Shown piece after piece: positions 34,103 to 42,044 of a DNA stretch of 43,083 nucleotides (position 1 is the stretch's first letter; every line of letters starts with the position of its first letter). The DNA is taken from NCBI GenBank assembly GCA_963813315.1, contig CAWEYO010000009.1:1-43083 (forward strand), written 5' to 3'. A model generated the notes under the pieces. The model was not told the origin of the DNA. It saw nothing but the letters and a program-made list of their open reading frames with translations, and did not search any database. The position numbers were made by a program, and so were the translations under genes. The DNA is from CAWEYO01 sp963813315 (GTDB taxonomy: Bacteria; Pseudomonadota; Alphaproteobacteria; Rhizobiales; Rhizobiaceae).

Positions 34103-35010
34103 CTCGCCCGATCGGTTTTATTGAAGAATGGCGCCCGCAGGCGAAGACCGAAGCGCTGATCGCCGCAGTTCAGACGATCCTCGACCAGTATCGCGTCTAC
34201 GGTCCGATGACGGTTCGGCAAATCTTTTACCGCCTTGTCGGAACGGCCGCCTACCCGAAGACGGAACCGGCCTATAAGTCGCTCGCCGAGACGTTGCAGC
34301 GCGCGCGGCGCGCCAGGATCATTCCCTTCTCGGACATTCGCGACGATGGCGACACCGTGATCGAAGCCGAAGGCTGGACATCACGTGCCAGTCTGATGGA
34401 GGCGATCGAGAGCACCATCGGTCGATTTCGGCTGCGCGCCGATATCGGCCAGCCGGTGCGCATCCTCCTGTTTGCCGAAGCAGCGGGTATGGCACCCATG
34501 CTTGCACGCATGTCGGCCCCATTCGGCACTACCGTCCGCTCTGCCGGCGGCTTCGATGGCGTTACCTCAAAACACGCCTTGGCAGAAAACATCATCAACC
34601 ACTGGAACCGGTTCGGGCGCGATACGATCGCGATGCATGTCGGGGACCATGATCCCTCCGGCGCACACATCTTTCTCAACCTGGAGCGCGACGTCTCGGC
34701 CTTCATTGGCGACATGGGCGAGGATGAAGGCATCGTCACCTTCGAGAGGATTGCGGTAACGCCCGAACAAATCGTTGCGCTTGGTCTGCCAACGGCACCG
34801 GCCAAGGCTACCGATCGCCGATCATTCAACGGTGTCGGCGACGATCCTACCGCTACCGTGCAAGCCGAGGCGATCGACCCGGCAACGCTATCCGGCATTG
34901 TTGAGGCGGCCATCTTGGGACACTGGGACGAGGATGCCGCCAAGGCGGTAATCGCGCAGGAGGCCGAAGACTCCGCACTGCTGAAACGGTGGTGGGAGGA
35001 ACGGCCATGA
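34099..35010 (+). CDS. Topoisomerase VI A/Spo11-like TOPRIM protein of a mobile element (Mini-A-like)
   Basis: 303 residues. The N-terminal winged-helix part has TVRQIFYRLVG (Y44 in the place of the DNA-cleaving tyrosine of Spo11/Top6A), then AYKSLAETLQRARRARIIPF. A TOPRIM domain follows with E127 (LLFAEAAGMAPM) and the D183-H-D185 acidic pair in VGDHDPSGAHI, the same order as in Top6A (E, then DxD-P-x-G). No B subunit (GHKL ATPase) gene lies next to it. Stand-alone A-type proteins (called Mini-A) are known from phages and other mobile elements; whether they cut DNA is not settled as far as I know. It is coupled by overlap to the genes on both sides and precedes a DNA polymerase, so a role in replication is likely. 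Confidence 0.75.
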   Translation: MTRPIGFIEEWRPQAKTEALIAAVQTILDQYRVYGPMTVRQIFYRLVGTAAYPKTEPAYKSLAETLQRARRARIIPFSDIRDDGDTVIEAEGWTSRASLMEAIESTIGRFRLRADIGQPVRILLFAEAAGMAPMLARMSAPFGTTVRSAGGFDGVTSKHALAENIINHWNRFGRDTIAMHVGDHDPSGAHIFLNLERDVSAFIGDMGEDEGIVTFERIAVTPEQIVALGLPTAPAKATDRRSFNGVGDDPTATVQAEAIDPATLSGIVEAAILGHWDEDAAKAVIAQEAEDSALLKRWWEERP

Positions 35011-35243
35011 AATCGCAACAGCTCGAGACTTTTCGAACCTTCGCCGCTCTCCAGCGCGGCACCCACGGACAATCGCTCATTGAGCTGGCCAGCTGGGTTC
35101 TCGAACACGGTGTCGGCCAACTCAAGCGTCCAGAACGGGCCTTTCTCTACGGGATCCTTACCCGTCAGTGGACGGTCAGCATGGACGACGCGGCCGAGAT
35201 CCACCGGCTCTATCAACGCATCGGAAAACGTCAGGAGAAATGA
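35007..35243 (+). CDS. Small hypothetical protein in the replication block
   Basis: 78 residues from an ATG overlapping the stop of the TOPRIM gene (ATGA). The sequence is helical, with SLIELASWVLEHGVGQLKRP and DAAEIHRLYQRIGKRQEK. No known motif. The tight coupling suggests that it acts with the topoisomerase-like protein or the polymerase downstream. An AGGAG just before its stop serves the following gene. Confidence 0.7.
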   Translation: MKSQQLETFRTFAALQRGTHGQSLIELASWVLEHGVGQLKRPERAFLYGILTRQWTVSMDDAAEIHRLYQRIGKRQEK

Positions 35244-35246
35244 CCA

Positions 35247-35832
35247 ATGCCCGAAATCGCCTAAGCCCGAACTCAAAGTCATCCCGAAGGATGAATTTGA
35301 CCCATTCAATCCCGCCTCCCTCCGCCAGCTGGCCGCCGGAACAGCGATCACAACGGAAAAGGTCATCACGCAGATTGCGTGCAAGAAGCCCGGAAAGGAT
35401 GTGTTTTTTCGCGTCCACGATGACCCGGACATGCATTTACCGACACGGGTCTATGTGTCGGGCGATCGGGAAACCTATCTCGTCAAGCCCGGGCTGGATC
35501 TGATCGCCAAGACAGTGCCTATCACCCTGTATCTGTGCATGGCCCGTCACAATGAGGCGTTCTTCTGGCCGGTCCGGGTTCCCGACCTGGATGGAAAGGA
35601 TAACCGATACTGGGAATCAGCTCGCCAGGCGGCGGCCAAGGCTCGGGACTTCTGGGTCCGGGTCGAGACCAACCAGAAAGCTGGGCAATATGACGTCATC
35701 GTTGCGTCGGGCGATATCCCGCCGCCCGTCTGGCCGGATCTCTCCCACGGCGAGATGTTGAGATTGTGCTTCCAGGATCGATACATCCAGACCCCCGAGC
35801 ACCCGGTCGTGCTCCAGTTGCTCGGGAAGTGA
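35247..35832 (+). pseudogene. Conserved element gene of unknown function with a 5-prime frameshift
   Basis: A ribosome-binding site (AGGAG at 35232-35236) and an ATG at 35247 start a frame that reads MPEIA and stops at TAA. One base later the frame reads KPELKVIPKDEFDPF and stays open for about 190 residues up to 35832. One extra base near 35262 explains this. The long part has VFFRVHDDPDMHLPTRVYVS, ITLYLCMARHNEAFFWPVRV and QTPEHPVVLQLLGK; I recognise no family. A stop codon read with a +1 shift cannot be excluded but is not supported. It ends 3 bp before the polymerase gene. Confidence 0.65.
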
Positions 35833-35835
35833 GTC

Positions 35836-37588
35836 GTGACGGAGTTACCATTCCGCGAGGTCTGGGCGATCGACTGTGAGTTTGTCTCTCACCGCGGCGA
35901 GCGGCCCGAGGTCGTTTGCATGGTTGGCCGGGAACTGAACAGCGGACGCCGAATCCGCTTTTGGGCGGGAGAGTTTCCAGCTCTTCCGCCCTTTCCCATC
36001 GATAAGACTGCTTTGTTCATCGGCCATTTCAGTTCGAGCGAATGGGGGTGTTTCAAAGCCCTTGGCTGGCCGGCTCCGCCCATGGTCCTGGACACCTTTA
36101 CGGAATTTCGCGCGATGACGAACGGCTTGCCCGTTGGGGCGGGCGGGCGTCAGAAAGTGGGTCTCGCACCCGTTCTTAACTACTTCGGCATGAGCCACCT
36201 GTTCGCTGCCGAGAAGGCCGATCTTCAGGAGCGGATTGGCCGCGGCGACAGCTTCGATGCCGAAGGGCGCGAGCTGGTACTTCGTTACTGCCAGGCGGAT
36301 GTTGAATTCCTTGGCCAGTCTACTGCCGCGCATGCTGCCGGAAATAGCCCCGACGCCAAAGCGGCTCGGGCAAGCATTGCTACGGGGCCGCTTCATGCGT
36401 GCCGTGGCCGAAATGGAGTGGGCCGGCGTTCCGATCGATACCCAGCTTATGGCGTCCCTGCGCAAGCATTGGGACCGGATCAAGCTGACGCTGATCGAGC
36501 GGGTGGACGTTCAATATGATGTTTTCGAAGGCGGCTCGTTGCGGCAGGCCAAGCTGGAGCTTCTCGTCAAGCGGATGGGGATCGACTGGCCGCGCACTGC
36601 CACGGGGCTGCTCTCCGTCGAAAACGACACCTTCAAGGATCAGGCGCGGATTCATCCCGAGTTGAACGAGCTCAAAGAGCTGGTCTCGACACTTGGCCAG
36701 GCGAGGCTTTTTGATCTCGCCATCGGCGCTGACGGCCGAAATCGGACACTGCTGTCGCCTTTCGCCGCCATCACGGGCCGATCGCAACCCAGCTCGAAAG
36801 ATTATGTGTTTGGCCCGAGCGTCTGGATCCGGCACCTGATCAAGCCGCCGATCGGTCGGTCGTTGGCTTATCTGGATTGGTCGACCCAAGAGATAGCGAT
36901 TAGCGCCGCCTTGTCGGGAGATGAGCGGTTGCTGAAAGTCCTGACGGATGGCGATCCCTATATCGGTTTTGCCAAGCTCGCCGGCCTGGTGCCGCCGGAT
37001 GCGATACGAAAGGATCACGAAGCCATCCGGGACGCCTGCAAGTCGCTCTTTTTAGGGATCGGCTACGGCATGGGCGAAAAAACGTTGGCGGCCAATCTCG
37101 GCCGCAGCGATATCGAAGCCCGGCGTCTGCTGGAGCAATATCGGCAGGCCTTTCCGGCACGCGTTGCATGGGGTCAACAAGTCTGTGACGTTGGCACCTT
37201 GGGCGGGCGGCTGGAGACCCTTTTCGGTTGGCCGATCCACGTCCATGCCGGCACCAAGGCCCGGACCTTGCGAAACTGGCCGATGCAATCCAATGGGGCC
37301 GAGATGATGCGGTTGGCGGCGTGTCTAGCCACCGAGCGCGGCATTTCACTGATTGCGACCGCTCACGATGCGCTTCTGATCGAAGCGGCAAGCGATCGGA
37401 TCGAGCAAGCCATGATCGAGACCAAGGCCTGCATGAATGAGGCTTCCCGGATCGTGCTTGATGGGATGGAGGTCAAGGTTGACCACAAGGTCGTGACTTA
37501 TCCGAACCGCTTCTGGGACAAGAGAGGGGTCACTATGTTTGAAAAAGTAATGAAGCTTCTGGGAGACGTTGAAGCCTTAACAGCTTGA
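35836..37588 (+). pseudogene. Family A DNA polymerase (PolA-like) split by a frameshift
   Basis: Two overlapping frames make up one protein of about 580 residues. The first, from a GTG at 35836, is a 3-prime to 5-prime exonuclease-like domain starting EVWAIDCEFVSHRGE and running to YCQADVEFL. The second continues near 36315 (SLLPRMLPEIAP) and holds the polymerase domain: motif A LAYLDWSTQEIA, motif B with CKSLFLGIGYGMGEKTLA and motif C ATAHDALLIEA, where alanine replaces the glutamate usual in VHDE. One extra base near 36312-36320 joins the frames. As it stands it gives two partial proteins; it could be decay, a sequence error or, less likely, a programmed +1 shift. Plasmid- and phage-type polymerases of this sort replicate the element. 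Confidence 0.8.
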
Positions 37589-37740
37589 TTTATAGACATA
37601 ATATTACTTAAAAGAGAAGAACGAAGAAAAGAAAAAGGATGCTCCCCGCTCCCATAGGTTCACCCCTCGAACCCCGTTGTCAAGAGGGTTGCGAACGATC
37701 GGATTGGCTCGAGGTATCGGCTAACGAAGGAAATCTACAT

Positions 37741-37981
37741 ATGGGAGCTATAGAACGAGCTTACTATCGCGTGACCTGTCCCCGATGTGGTCGGACAGGA
37801 GATCGCGAAGTGGTGGGAGAACGATGGCCCAGCCTTCCTGCGCAACCCGGAGGGAGGCGTAGAGGCCCCTGCTGGCTTCACTCAAGTGTCAGGACAAGGC
37901 CACAAATGGTATTTGGGGGAGCGGCTCGTGTGTACGGATTGCAGGGTGGAGGCCATCACTGGCGAAGAAGTGCTTATATAA
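37741..37981 (+). pseudogene. Small zinc-ribbon protein gene with a frameshift
   Basis: A GAAGGAAAT ribosome-binding site precedes the ATG at 37741. The first frame reads MGAIERAYYRVTCPRC, and after one extra base near 37786 the reading continues as VGQEIAKWWENDGPAF to LVCTDCRVEAITGEEVLI. Together they make about 80 residues with a CPRC and CTDC pair, a zinc ribbon. Each frame alone gives a shorter, less sensible product. It is probably a small DNA- or RNA-binding protein of the element. Confidence 0.6.
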
Positions 37982-38309
37982 GTCACGTCCCGGCTCTCTG
38001 CCGGACAGCCAGTCGTCAGGTCGGCCGATGAGTACCGGTGATGGCTGGCAATAATTGCATTCGCGCGAACGCGAATTGATTTGAAAATGCCTGCCGACTT
38101 TCAACACACAGAGCGGTAATCAATAAAACGGTTGGAAGTCCCATTTCATTTTCAAGAATAATCTGGCTTCCCAATTCCCGACATTGGGTTCGTAATGCAA
38201 ATCGGTCGCGCGTAGCGGTGTCCTTCACCAAGCGGTAGCGAGTGCCAGAGTCGAGCGCCTTCGGGCCAGTGACCAGCAAGGCCGCGACCATGGCCCAGGC
38301 CATCAGTGT
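37982..38309. other. Gap without a supported gene
   Basis: This stretch has moderate A/T content. On the minus strand a frame of 102 codons (38016-38324) begins with a hydrophobic stretch, but it has no ribosome-binding site I trust and no recognisable domain. Palindromic CGCGAACGCG-like bases lie near 38065. I see nothing else. Confidence 0.3.
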
Positions 38310-38409
38310 GGCAGGGCAAGGCAAGGTAGGGCAGGCTCGGCTTGGATCGGCTTAGGCTTGGCGTGGTTTGGCTCGGCTAAGCAGGACAAGACCAAGTAGG
38401 ACAAGGTTA
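38310..38409 (+). repeat. Pentanucleotide-periodic tract
   Basis: About twenty consecutive 5-base units, mostly of the form GGCNN (GGCAG, GGCAA, GGCAA, GGTAG, GGCAG, GCTCG, GCTTG, then GGCTT, GGCGT, GGTTT, GGCTC, GGCTA, AGCAG, GACAA and so on). G stands in the first place of almost every unit. It lies about 80 bp before the HNH nuclease gene, just before the packaging-type genes. Confidence 0.8.
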
Positions 38410-38490
38410 ACGGAGGCTCGGAAGAAGTTCCGGGCCTCTCGTTTGTAAGGGCTTGCCGATCGGTGCAGGTTTGTTGGATAAGCATGCACC

Positions 38491-38877
38491 GTGAAGAAGC
38501 ACACGACCTATAACTGGAAGTGGGCACAGCTATCGCGACGTCATCTCGCCCGAGAACCCATGTGCGCTGTCGCTTACTGCGGCAAGCGGGCAGAGCTGGT
38601 CGATCACATCGTCAACGTGAAGGCCGCACCCTGGCGTCAACTCGATCCTTCGAACCTGCAGTCGCTGTGCTGGGGCTGTCACAATAGGCTCACGAGAGCG
38701 TACGACCTCGGCACGGTGCGCGGTGCGTGCGATAGCAGCGGTATGCCGTTGGATCCTGCACATCCTTGGAATGCGATCGACAATGCCTCTGCCATCAAGG
38801 CAGTGAACACGATTGCCAAGCCATCGCCCCTCATCGCTGCTCGGCTCAAGCAACAGGCAGTGAGAGGACGGCGGTAG
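38491..38877 (+). CDS. HNH endonuclease, phage packaging type
   Basis: 128 residues from a GTG. The HNH core is CGKRAELVDHIVNVKA (first histidine after DH), the asparagine in DPSNLQSLC and the last histidine in WGCHNRLT, with zinc-binding cysteines in AVAYC-GK and LCWGCH. In HK97-like phages a nuclease of this size stands just before the small terminase subunit and is needed for packaging with terminase; that is the order here. The start codon is weak and the upstream region holds a pentanucleotide-periodic tract. Confidence 0.9.
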   Translation: MKKHTTYNWKWAQLSRRHLAREPMCAVAYCGKRAELVDHIVNVKAAPWRQLDPSNLQSLCWGCHNRLTRAYDLGTVRGACDSSGMPLDPAHPWNAIDNASAIKAVNTIAKPSPLIAARLKQQAVRGRR

Positions 38878-39025
38878 CTGCAACTTGGGCGGGAGCGGGG
38901 GGGGGGTATTGCGGTTGTAGAGCCATTCTGGCCTGACCGGGCGCTGCACCTCAAATTAACGCTGATGGACTTTCTCGCGGGGGGTATAGTCGCCTGAACC
39001 GGAAAGGACCTGGAGCTCTCCGCCG

Positions 39026-39688
39026 ATGACCCAGCACCCACGCCAGCGCAGCGATAGCATTGCCGCCAGTGTTGCAGCCCAGCAGGCAATCCGGACCTCG
39101 ATGGCGCCGCCGGAGCCCTTGCCGAACGCGCTACTGCCGTTATGGCAGGAGGTTGTCGAGATGAGGGCTTCCTTCGAATGGTCGAGCATCGATCTTCGTT
39201 TGTGCCGCTCTCTCGTGATCGCGCTCGGTGAGCTTGCCAGCCAGGAACGGCAGCTTTCGCGCGAGGCCAAGGTGCAGCAAACCCCGCACGGCCCGGTCGT
39301 CAATCCGCGCTTTGCCATCATCGACCGGCTCTCGGCCCGAATATTGAAATTGCAGACCCGATTGCTGCTGACGCCGCGGGCAGCCGGACTCAAGGTCGAC
39401 CGCACCGAACATCAGCGCCGGGTGGAGCGCGAGGCACGGGCCCGGGTCGATCCGATCGGTGCTTATTTGGACAATGGCGGCGATGCGATGAGCCTGCTGC
39501 TGGGCGCCGGTGACGGCACGGTTGTGGGTGACAGGTTTCTGGCAAGGGACGTTCCAGCAGCATCCTGCCGACCAGCGACGACGACGAAGCGGTCAGCGGC
39601 CGGTTCCGAGCCAGCCGCGGCAACGGCAAGCCCCAGTAGCCCTTTTCCGCCACAGCAAGGCATCTCACAGCGCGACGACGACATTTAG
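39026..39688 (+). CDS. Phage terminase small subunit, P27-like
   Basis: 220 residues. The middle part (about 25-140) has LPLWQEVVEMRASFEWSSID, a helical bundle with ELASQERQLSREAKV and HGPVVNPRFAIIDRLSARIL, the usual signature of P27-family small terminases that recognise phage DNA. The C-terminal 70 residues are Ala/Ser/Pro-rich and unusual for the family. In prophages the large subunit follows at once. Here nothing like it follows, and the next recognisable sequences are remnants. Either a phage satellite carries only the small subunit, or the rest of a prophage has been lost. Confidence 0.82.
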   Translation: MTQHPRQRSDSIAASVAAQQAIRTSMAPPEPLPNALLPLWQEVVEMRASFEWSSIDLRLCRSLVIALGELASQERQLSREAKVQQTPHGPVVNPRFAIIDRLSARILKLQTRLLLTPRAAGLKVDRTEHQRRVEREARARVDPIGAYLDNGGDAMSLLLGAGDGTVVGDRFLARDVPAASCRPATTTKRSAAGSEPAAATASPSSPFPPQQGISQRDDDI

Positions 39689-39832
39689 TGGCCAGAGATG
39701 CCATCCACCACAACATCGCGCTCTACAGCCACGCCTAGCGCGTCTTCAACTAACACTTCCGTGAGCGATGCGCTCACGCTTCACCAAAGTGTTTCCCTTC
39801 TCGAACCTCGACCTCTCCCTTACTAGGGGACA
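39689..39832. other. Short gap after the small terminase gene
   Basis: A Ser/Thr-rich frame of 42 codons (39698-39826, MPSTTTSRSTATPS) is open here but has no ribosome-binding site or domain. I see no start of a large terminase gene. Confidence 0.3.
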
Positions 39833-40040
39833 TCAGGCTGTCAGCGCCGACGCACGCTGCTGTTTCGGGGACAGATCGTTCGGCGACTGGTCCGACGGCG
39901 CCCAACTCGACACCAGGACCTGGCCGCCCGGAACGAGCACGCGATGCAACTCGGCAAAGCCCTGGCCCGGTCCGGAAAGAACATCAGGCCGAACATCGAG
40001 ACACCGATGTCGAAGCTGCTCTGCCCAAGGGCACTCGCAA
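39833..40040 (-). pseudogene. Class I SAM-dependent methyltransferase remnant
   Basis: Read on the minus strand, SSFDIGVSMFGLMFFPDRA is the middle of a class I methyltransferase (motifs after the SAM-binding loop). The frame then breaks near 39970, and the continuation AELHRVLVPGGQVLVSSWAP, which belongs to the same family, is in another frame and ends at a stop at 39833-39835. No N-terminal part with the SAM loop is present. It is a broken fragment that abuts a fragment of a different gene on the opposite strand. Confidence 0.7.
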
Positions 40041-40044
40041 GGTT

Positions 40045-40179
40045 CAGCCGGTTGCGGGAGATCTGCATGTGGCCGAGCGGTTGGATGCGGCGGAGCTGAA
40101 TGAGCGCAGGGTCAGAACGGCAGCTGGCGGGTCCTGGCATGCGATGACTGTCGCGCGGGTGCTGAAGGCGAGTGCATAG
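40045..40179 (+). pseudogene. C-terminal remnant of a serine recombinase
   Basis: The frame reads VAERLDAAELNERRVRTAAG and GSWHAMTVARVLKAS before a TAG. This pattern (AAELN-x-R-x-v-R-T-a-x-G-G-x-W) is the end of the recombinase domain of resolvase/invertase-type serine recombinases. The catalytic N-terminal domain is missing. It joins the methyltransferase remnant almost directly, so the junction records a past rearrangement. Confidence 0.55.
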
Positions 40180-40469
40180 CCATCCCTCCACCCGCCCGGT
40201 TCCCGGCTGGCACGGGGTGGGGGTGCAATGAGGGGCCCACGTTAAATCACTGGCCTCCCATGAGGGCAGCGGAGTCAGATCAATGGAGGCAATGGCAACT
40301 TCTGCTTTGCGCCAATTGCAGTCACCCACTACAGCACAACGACAGTCTGGTATGCGACCCATTCGGAACGTTCTGTCGCGGTTGACAGGGGTGATGGCAG
40401 CCTATTCATCTGCGGGTCCGTAAGGTCTCCAAGCCCGCATTAGGCGAACTTTGCCGGCGGGCCGAGCCT
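40180..40469. other. Non-coding stretch right of the remnants
   Basis: No gene is supported here. The only long frames have no recognisable domain. It probably contains more decayed mobile DNA and the region downstream of the sulfate-binding protein gene. Confidence 0.35.
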
Positions 40470-41498
40470 TCACTGAGCCGGCTTGTAAATCTGGTCGAAT
40501 ATGCCGCCGTCACCGAAATGGTAAGGCTGTGCCTTCGTCCAGCCACCGAAAATTGGATCGTCGATTGAAACGAGCTTGATGTCTGGCAGCCTCTGCAATT
40601 CGTCGTCCGGCACCAGATCGGGCTTCGACGGACGATAGTGGTGCTTGGCGGCAAGCCGCTGGCCTTCCTCCGAGTAAAGATAATTCAGATAGGCTTCCGC
40701 CACCTTGCGGGTGCCCTTGGTATCGACGTTGACGTCGACTACCGCGACCGGCGGTTCTGCCAGGATCGAAGTCGGCGGGATCACGACGTCGAAATTGTCC
40801 GAGCCGAACTCATCGAGCGCCAGATAGGCTTCGTTTTCCCAGGCAAGCAGCACGTCACCGAGACCGCGTTCGGCGAAGGTGACGGTCGAGCCACGCGCCC
40901 CGGTGTCGAGGACCGGAACATGGCCGTAGAGAGTGGCGATGTATTCCTTGATCTTGCCCTCGTCGCCGCCGAACTGTGTGTTTGCCCACGACCATGCCGC
41001 GAGATAGTTCCAGCGAGCGCCACCTGAGGTCTTCGGATTGGGCGTGATGATCTGGACGCCATCCTTGACGAGATCGCCCCAGTCCTCAATGCCCTTGGGA
41101 TTGCCCTTGCGGACGAGGAAAATGATGGTCGAGGTGTAGGGTGAAGAATTGTTGGGAAGCCTTGTGCGCCAGTCCGCATTGATTTTCTTCGAGTTCTTGA
41201 CGATGGCGTTGATGTCGCTTTCGAGGGCGAGCGTCACCACATCGGCGTCCAATCCGTCGATCACCGCGCGGGCTTGCTTTCCCGAGCCGCCATGCGAGGT
41301 TCGGATGGTCACCGTCTCGCCGGTATCGGCCTTCCATTTCGCCGCGAAGGCAGCATTGAAGTCCTTGTAGAGTTCACGCGTCGGATCGTACGACACGTTC
41401 AGGATCGTGGTGTCCGCGAAAGCGAATCCGAGAACGCCGAACTGGATCGCGCCGGCGAGCAGGCCGGCAACAAGCATGCGTGAACTGCGTTGGCTCAT
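40470..41498 (-). CDS. Sulfate ABC transporter substrate-binding protein
   Basis: Periplasmic binding protein of the Sbp/CysP family, 342 residues. The signal peptide MSQRSSRMLVAGLLAGAIQF ends near FAFAD. The mature part begins with TTILNVSYDPTRELYKDFNA, followed by SHGGSGKQARAVIDGLDADV, the oxyanion loop NPKTSGGARWNYLAAW and VLDTGARGSTVTFAERGLGD, all typical. The ATG at 41498 follows GGAGGC; an earlier in-frame ATG has no such site. No cysT, cysW or cysA gene lies next to it, so it is an orphan binding protein that would depend on a permease encoded elsewhere. The flavin monooxygenase gene nearby is broken, so a working sulfur cluster is unlikely here. Confidence 0.95.
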   Translation of the reverse strand: MSQRSSRMLVAGLLAGAIQFGVLGFAFADTTILNVSYDPTRELYKDFNAAFAAKWKADTGETVTIRTSHGGSGKQARAVIDGLDADVVTLALESDINAIVKNSKKINADWRTRLPNNSSPYTSTIIFLVRKGNPKGIEDWGDLVKDGVQIITPNPKTSGGARWNYLAAWSWANTQFGGDEGKIKEYIATLYGHVPVLDTGARGSTVTFAERGLGDVLLAWENEAYLALDEFGSDNFDVVIPPTSILAEPPVAVVDVNVDTKGTRKVAEAYLNYLYSEEGQRLAAKHHYRPSKPDLVPDDELQRLPDIKLVSIDDPIFGGWTKAQPYHFGDGGIFDQIYKPAQ

Positions 41499-41811
41499 GT
41501 CTGCCTCCATTTGATCGGCCACACTGTAAAGGGGCTTTTGGGGAAACCGATGCTATCGACGTTCCATTTTAATGGGGTCGACCGCAAAATTGTTGCGTCA
41601 GGATGGCGTCCGGGGATTTCCTGTTCTTCACTGTGAGCGCCGAATCGCATTTGGAAGCCCGTTGTTCGGGGGCCTGCGCCAAGAACCGGCAGCTTGAAAT
41701 CGGAATCTAGCCGACCCGACTGGCGACGGAAAACCGTCCTATCATCGGCGCGATAAAAGCAATCGACAAAGGCCACTTCCTTCATAGACTAAAGTAGCAG
41801 GAGGCCGAACG
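41499..41811. other. Divergent promoter region
   Basis: The 313 bp between the sulfate-binding protein gene and the small membrane peptide contain the promoters of both. A small inverted repeat CCATT-TT-AATGG lies at 41564-41575. I see no supported gene in it. Confidence 0.35.
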
Positions 41812-41976
41812 ATGTCCGGCATTGCTCACGTAGTCGAAGCTTATCGGCCCAGGCCGCGGCCCTCGGTCAACAGCGCAAGTTCGCTTTGGGCCAACGTGGC
41901 GACCGGATGCGCCTATCTGGCCTTAGTCCTGTCGGTTGCCTTCATGGGCGCCATCGTCCTGGGCGTCATTCACTGA
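41812..41976 (+). CDS. Small membrane peptide (54 residues)
   Basis: Starts at an ATG preceded by a strong CAGGAGG. The first 30 residues are polar and proline/arginine-rich (YRPRPRPSVN), followed by one membrane-spanning segment (CAYLALVLSVAFMGAIVLGV) and a short tail IH. Such short single-span proteins are often regulators or subunits of membrane complexes, but nothing here identifies a partner. It lies 68 bp before the broken monooxygenase gene. The ribosome-binding site and the membrane segment make a real gene likely. Confidence 0.65.
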   Translation: MSGIAHVVEAYRPRPRPSVNSASSLWANVATGCAYLALVLSVAFMGAIVLGVIH

Positions 41977-42044
41977 ACCGTTGATCTAGGGAATCGGAGA
42001 AAATCGCTCCGTACCACGGGGCCCACATGATGGAGGAGATTGCG

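Noticed and set aside
34272..35432. Minus-strand open frame of 386 codons
   Set aside because: Antisense to the TOPRIM protein; composition is Ser/Ala/Arg-rich, as expected for a shadow frame.
37640..37705. tRNA-like stretch GGTTCACCCCTCGAACCCCG
   Set aside because: No acceptor or anticodon stem can be built around it.
38016..38324. Minus-strand frame with a hydrophobic start
   Set aside because: No ribosome-binding site or family likeness, and it runs into the pentanucleotide tract; kept only as a note in the gap entry.
39841..40362. Minus-strand frame of 173 codons as an intact gene
   Set aside because: Only a short middle part resembles a methyltransferase and it changes frame; reported as a remnant instead.
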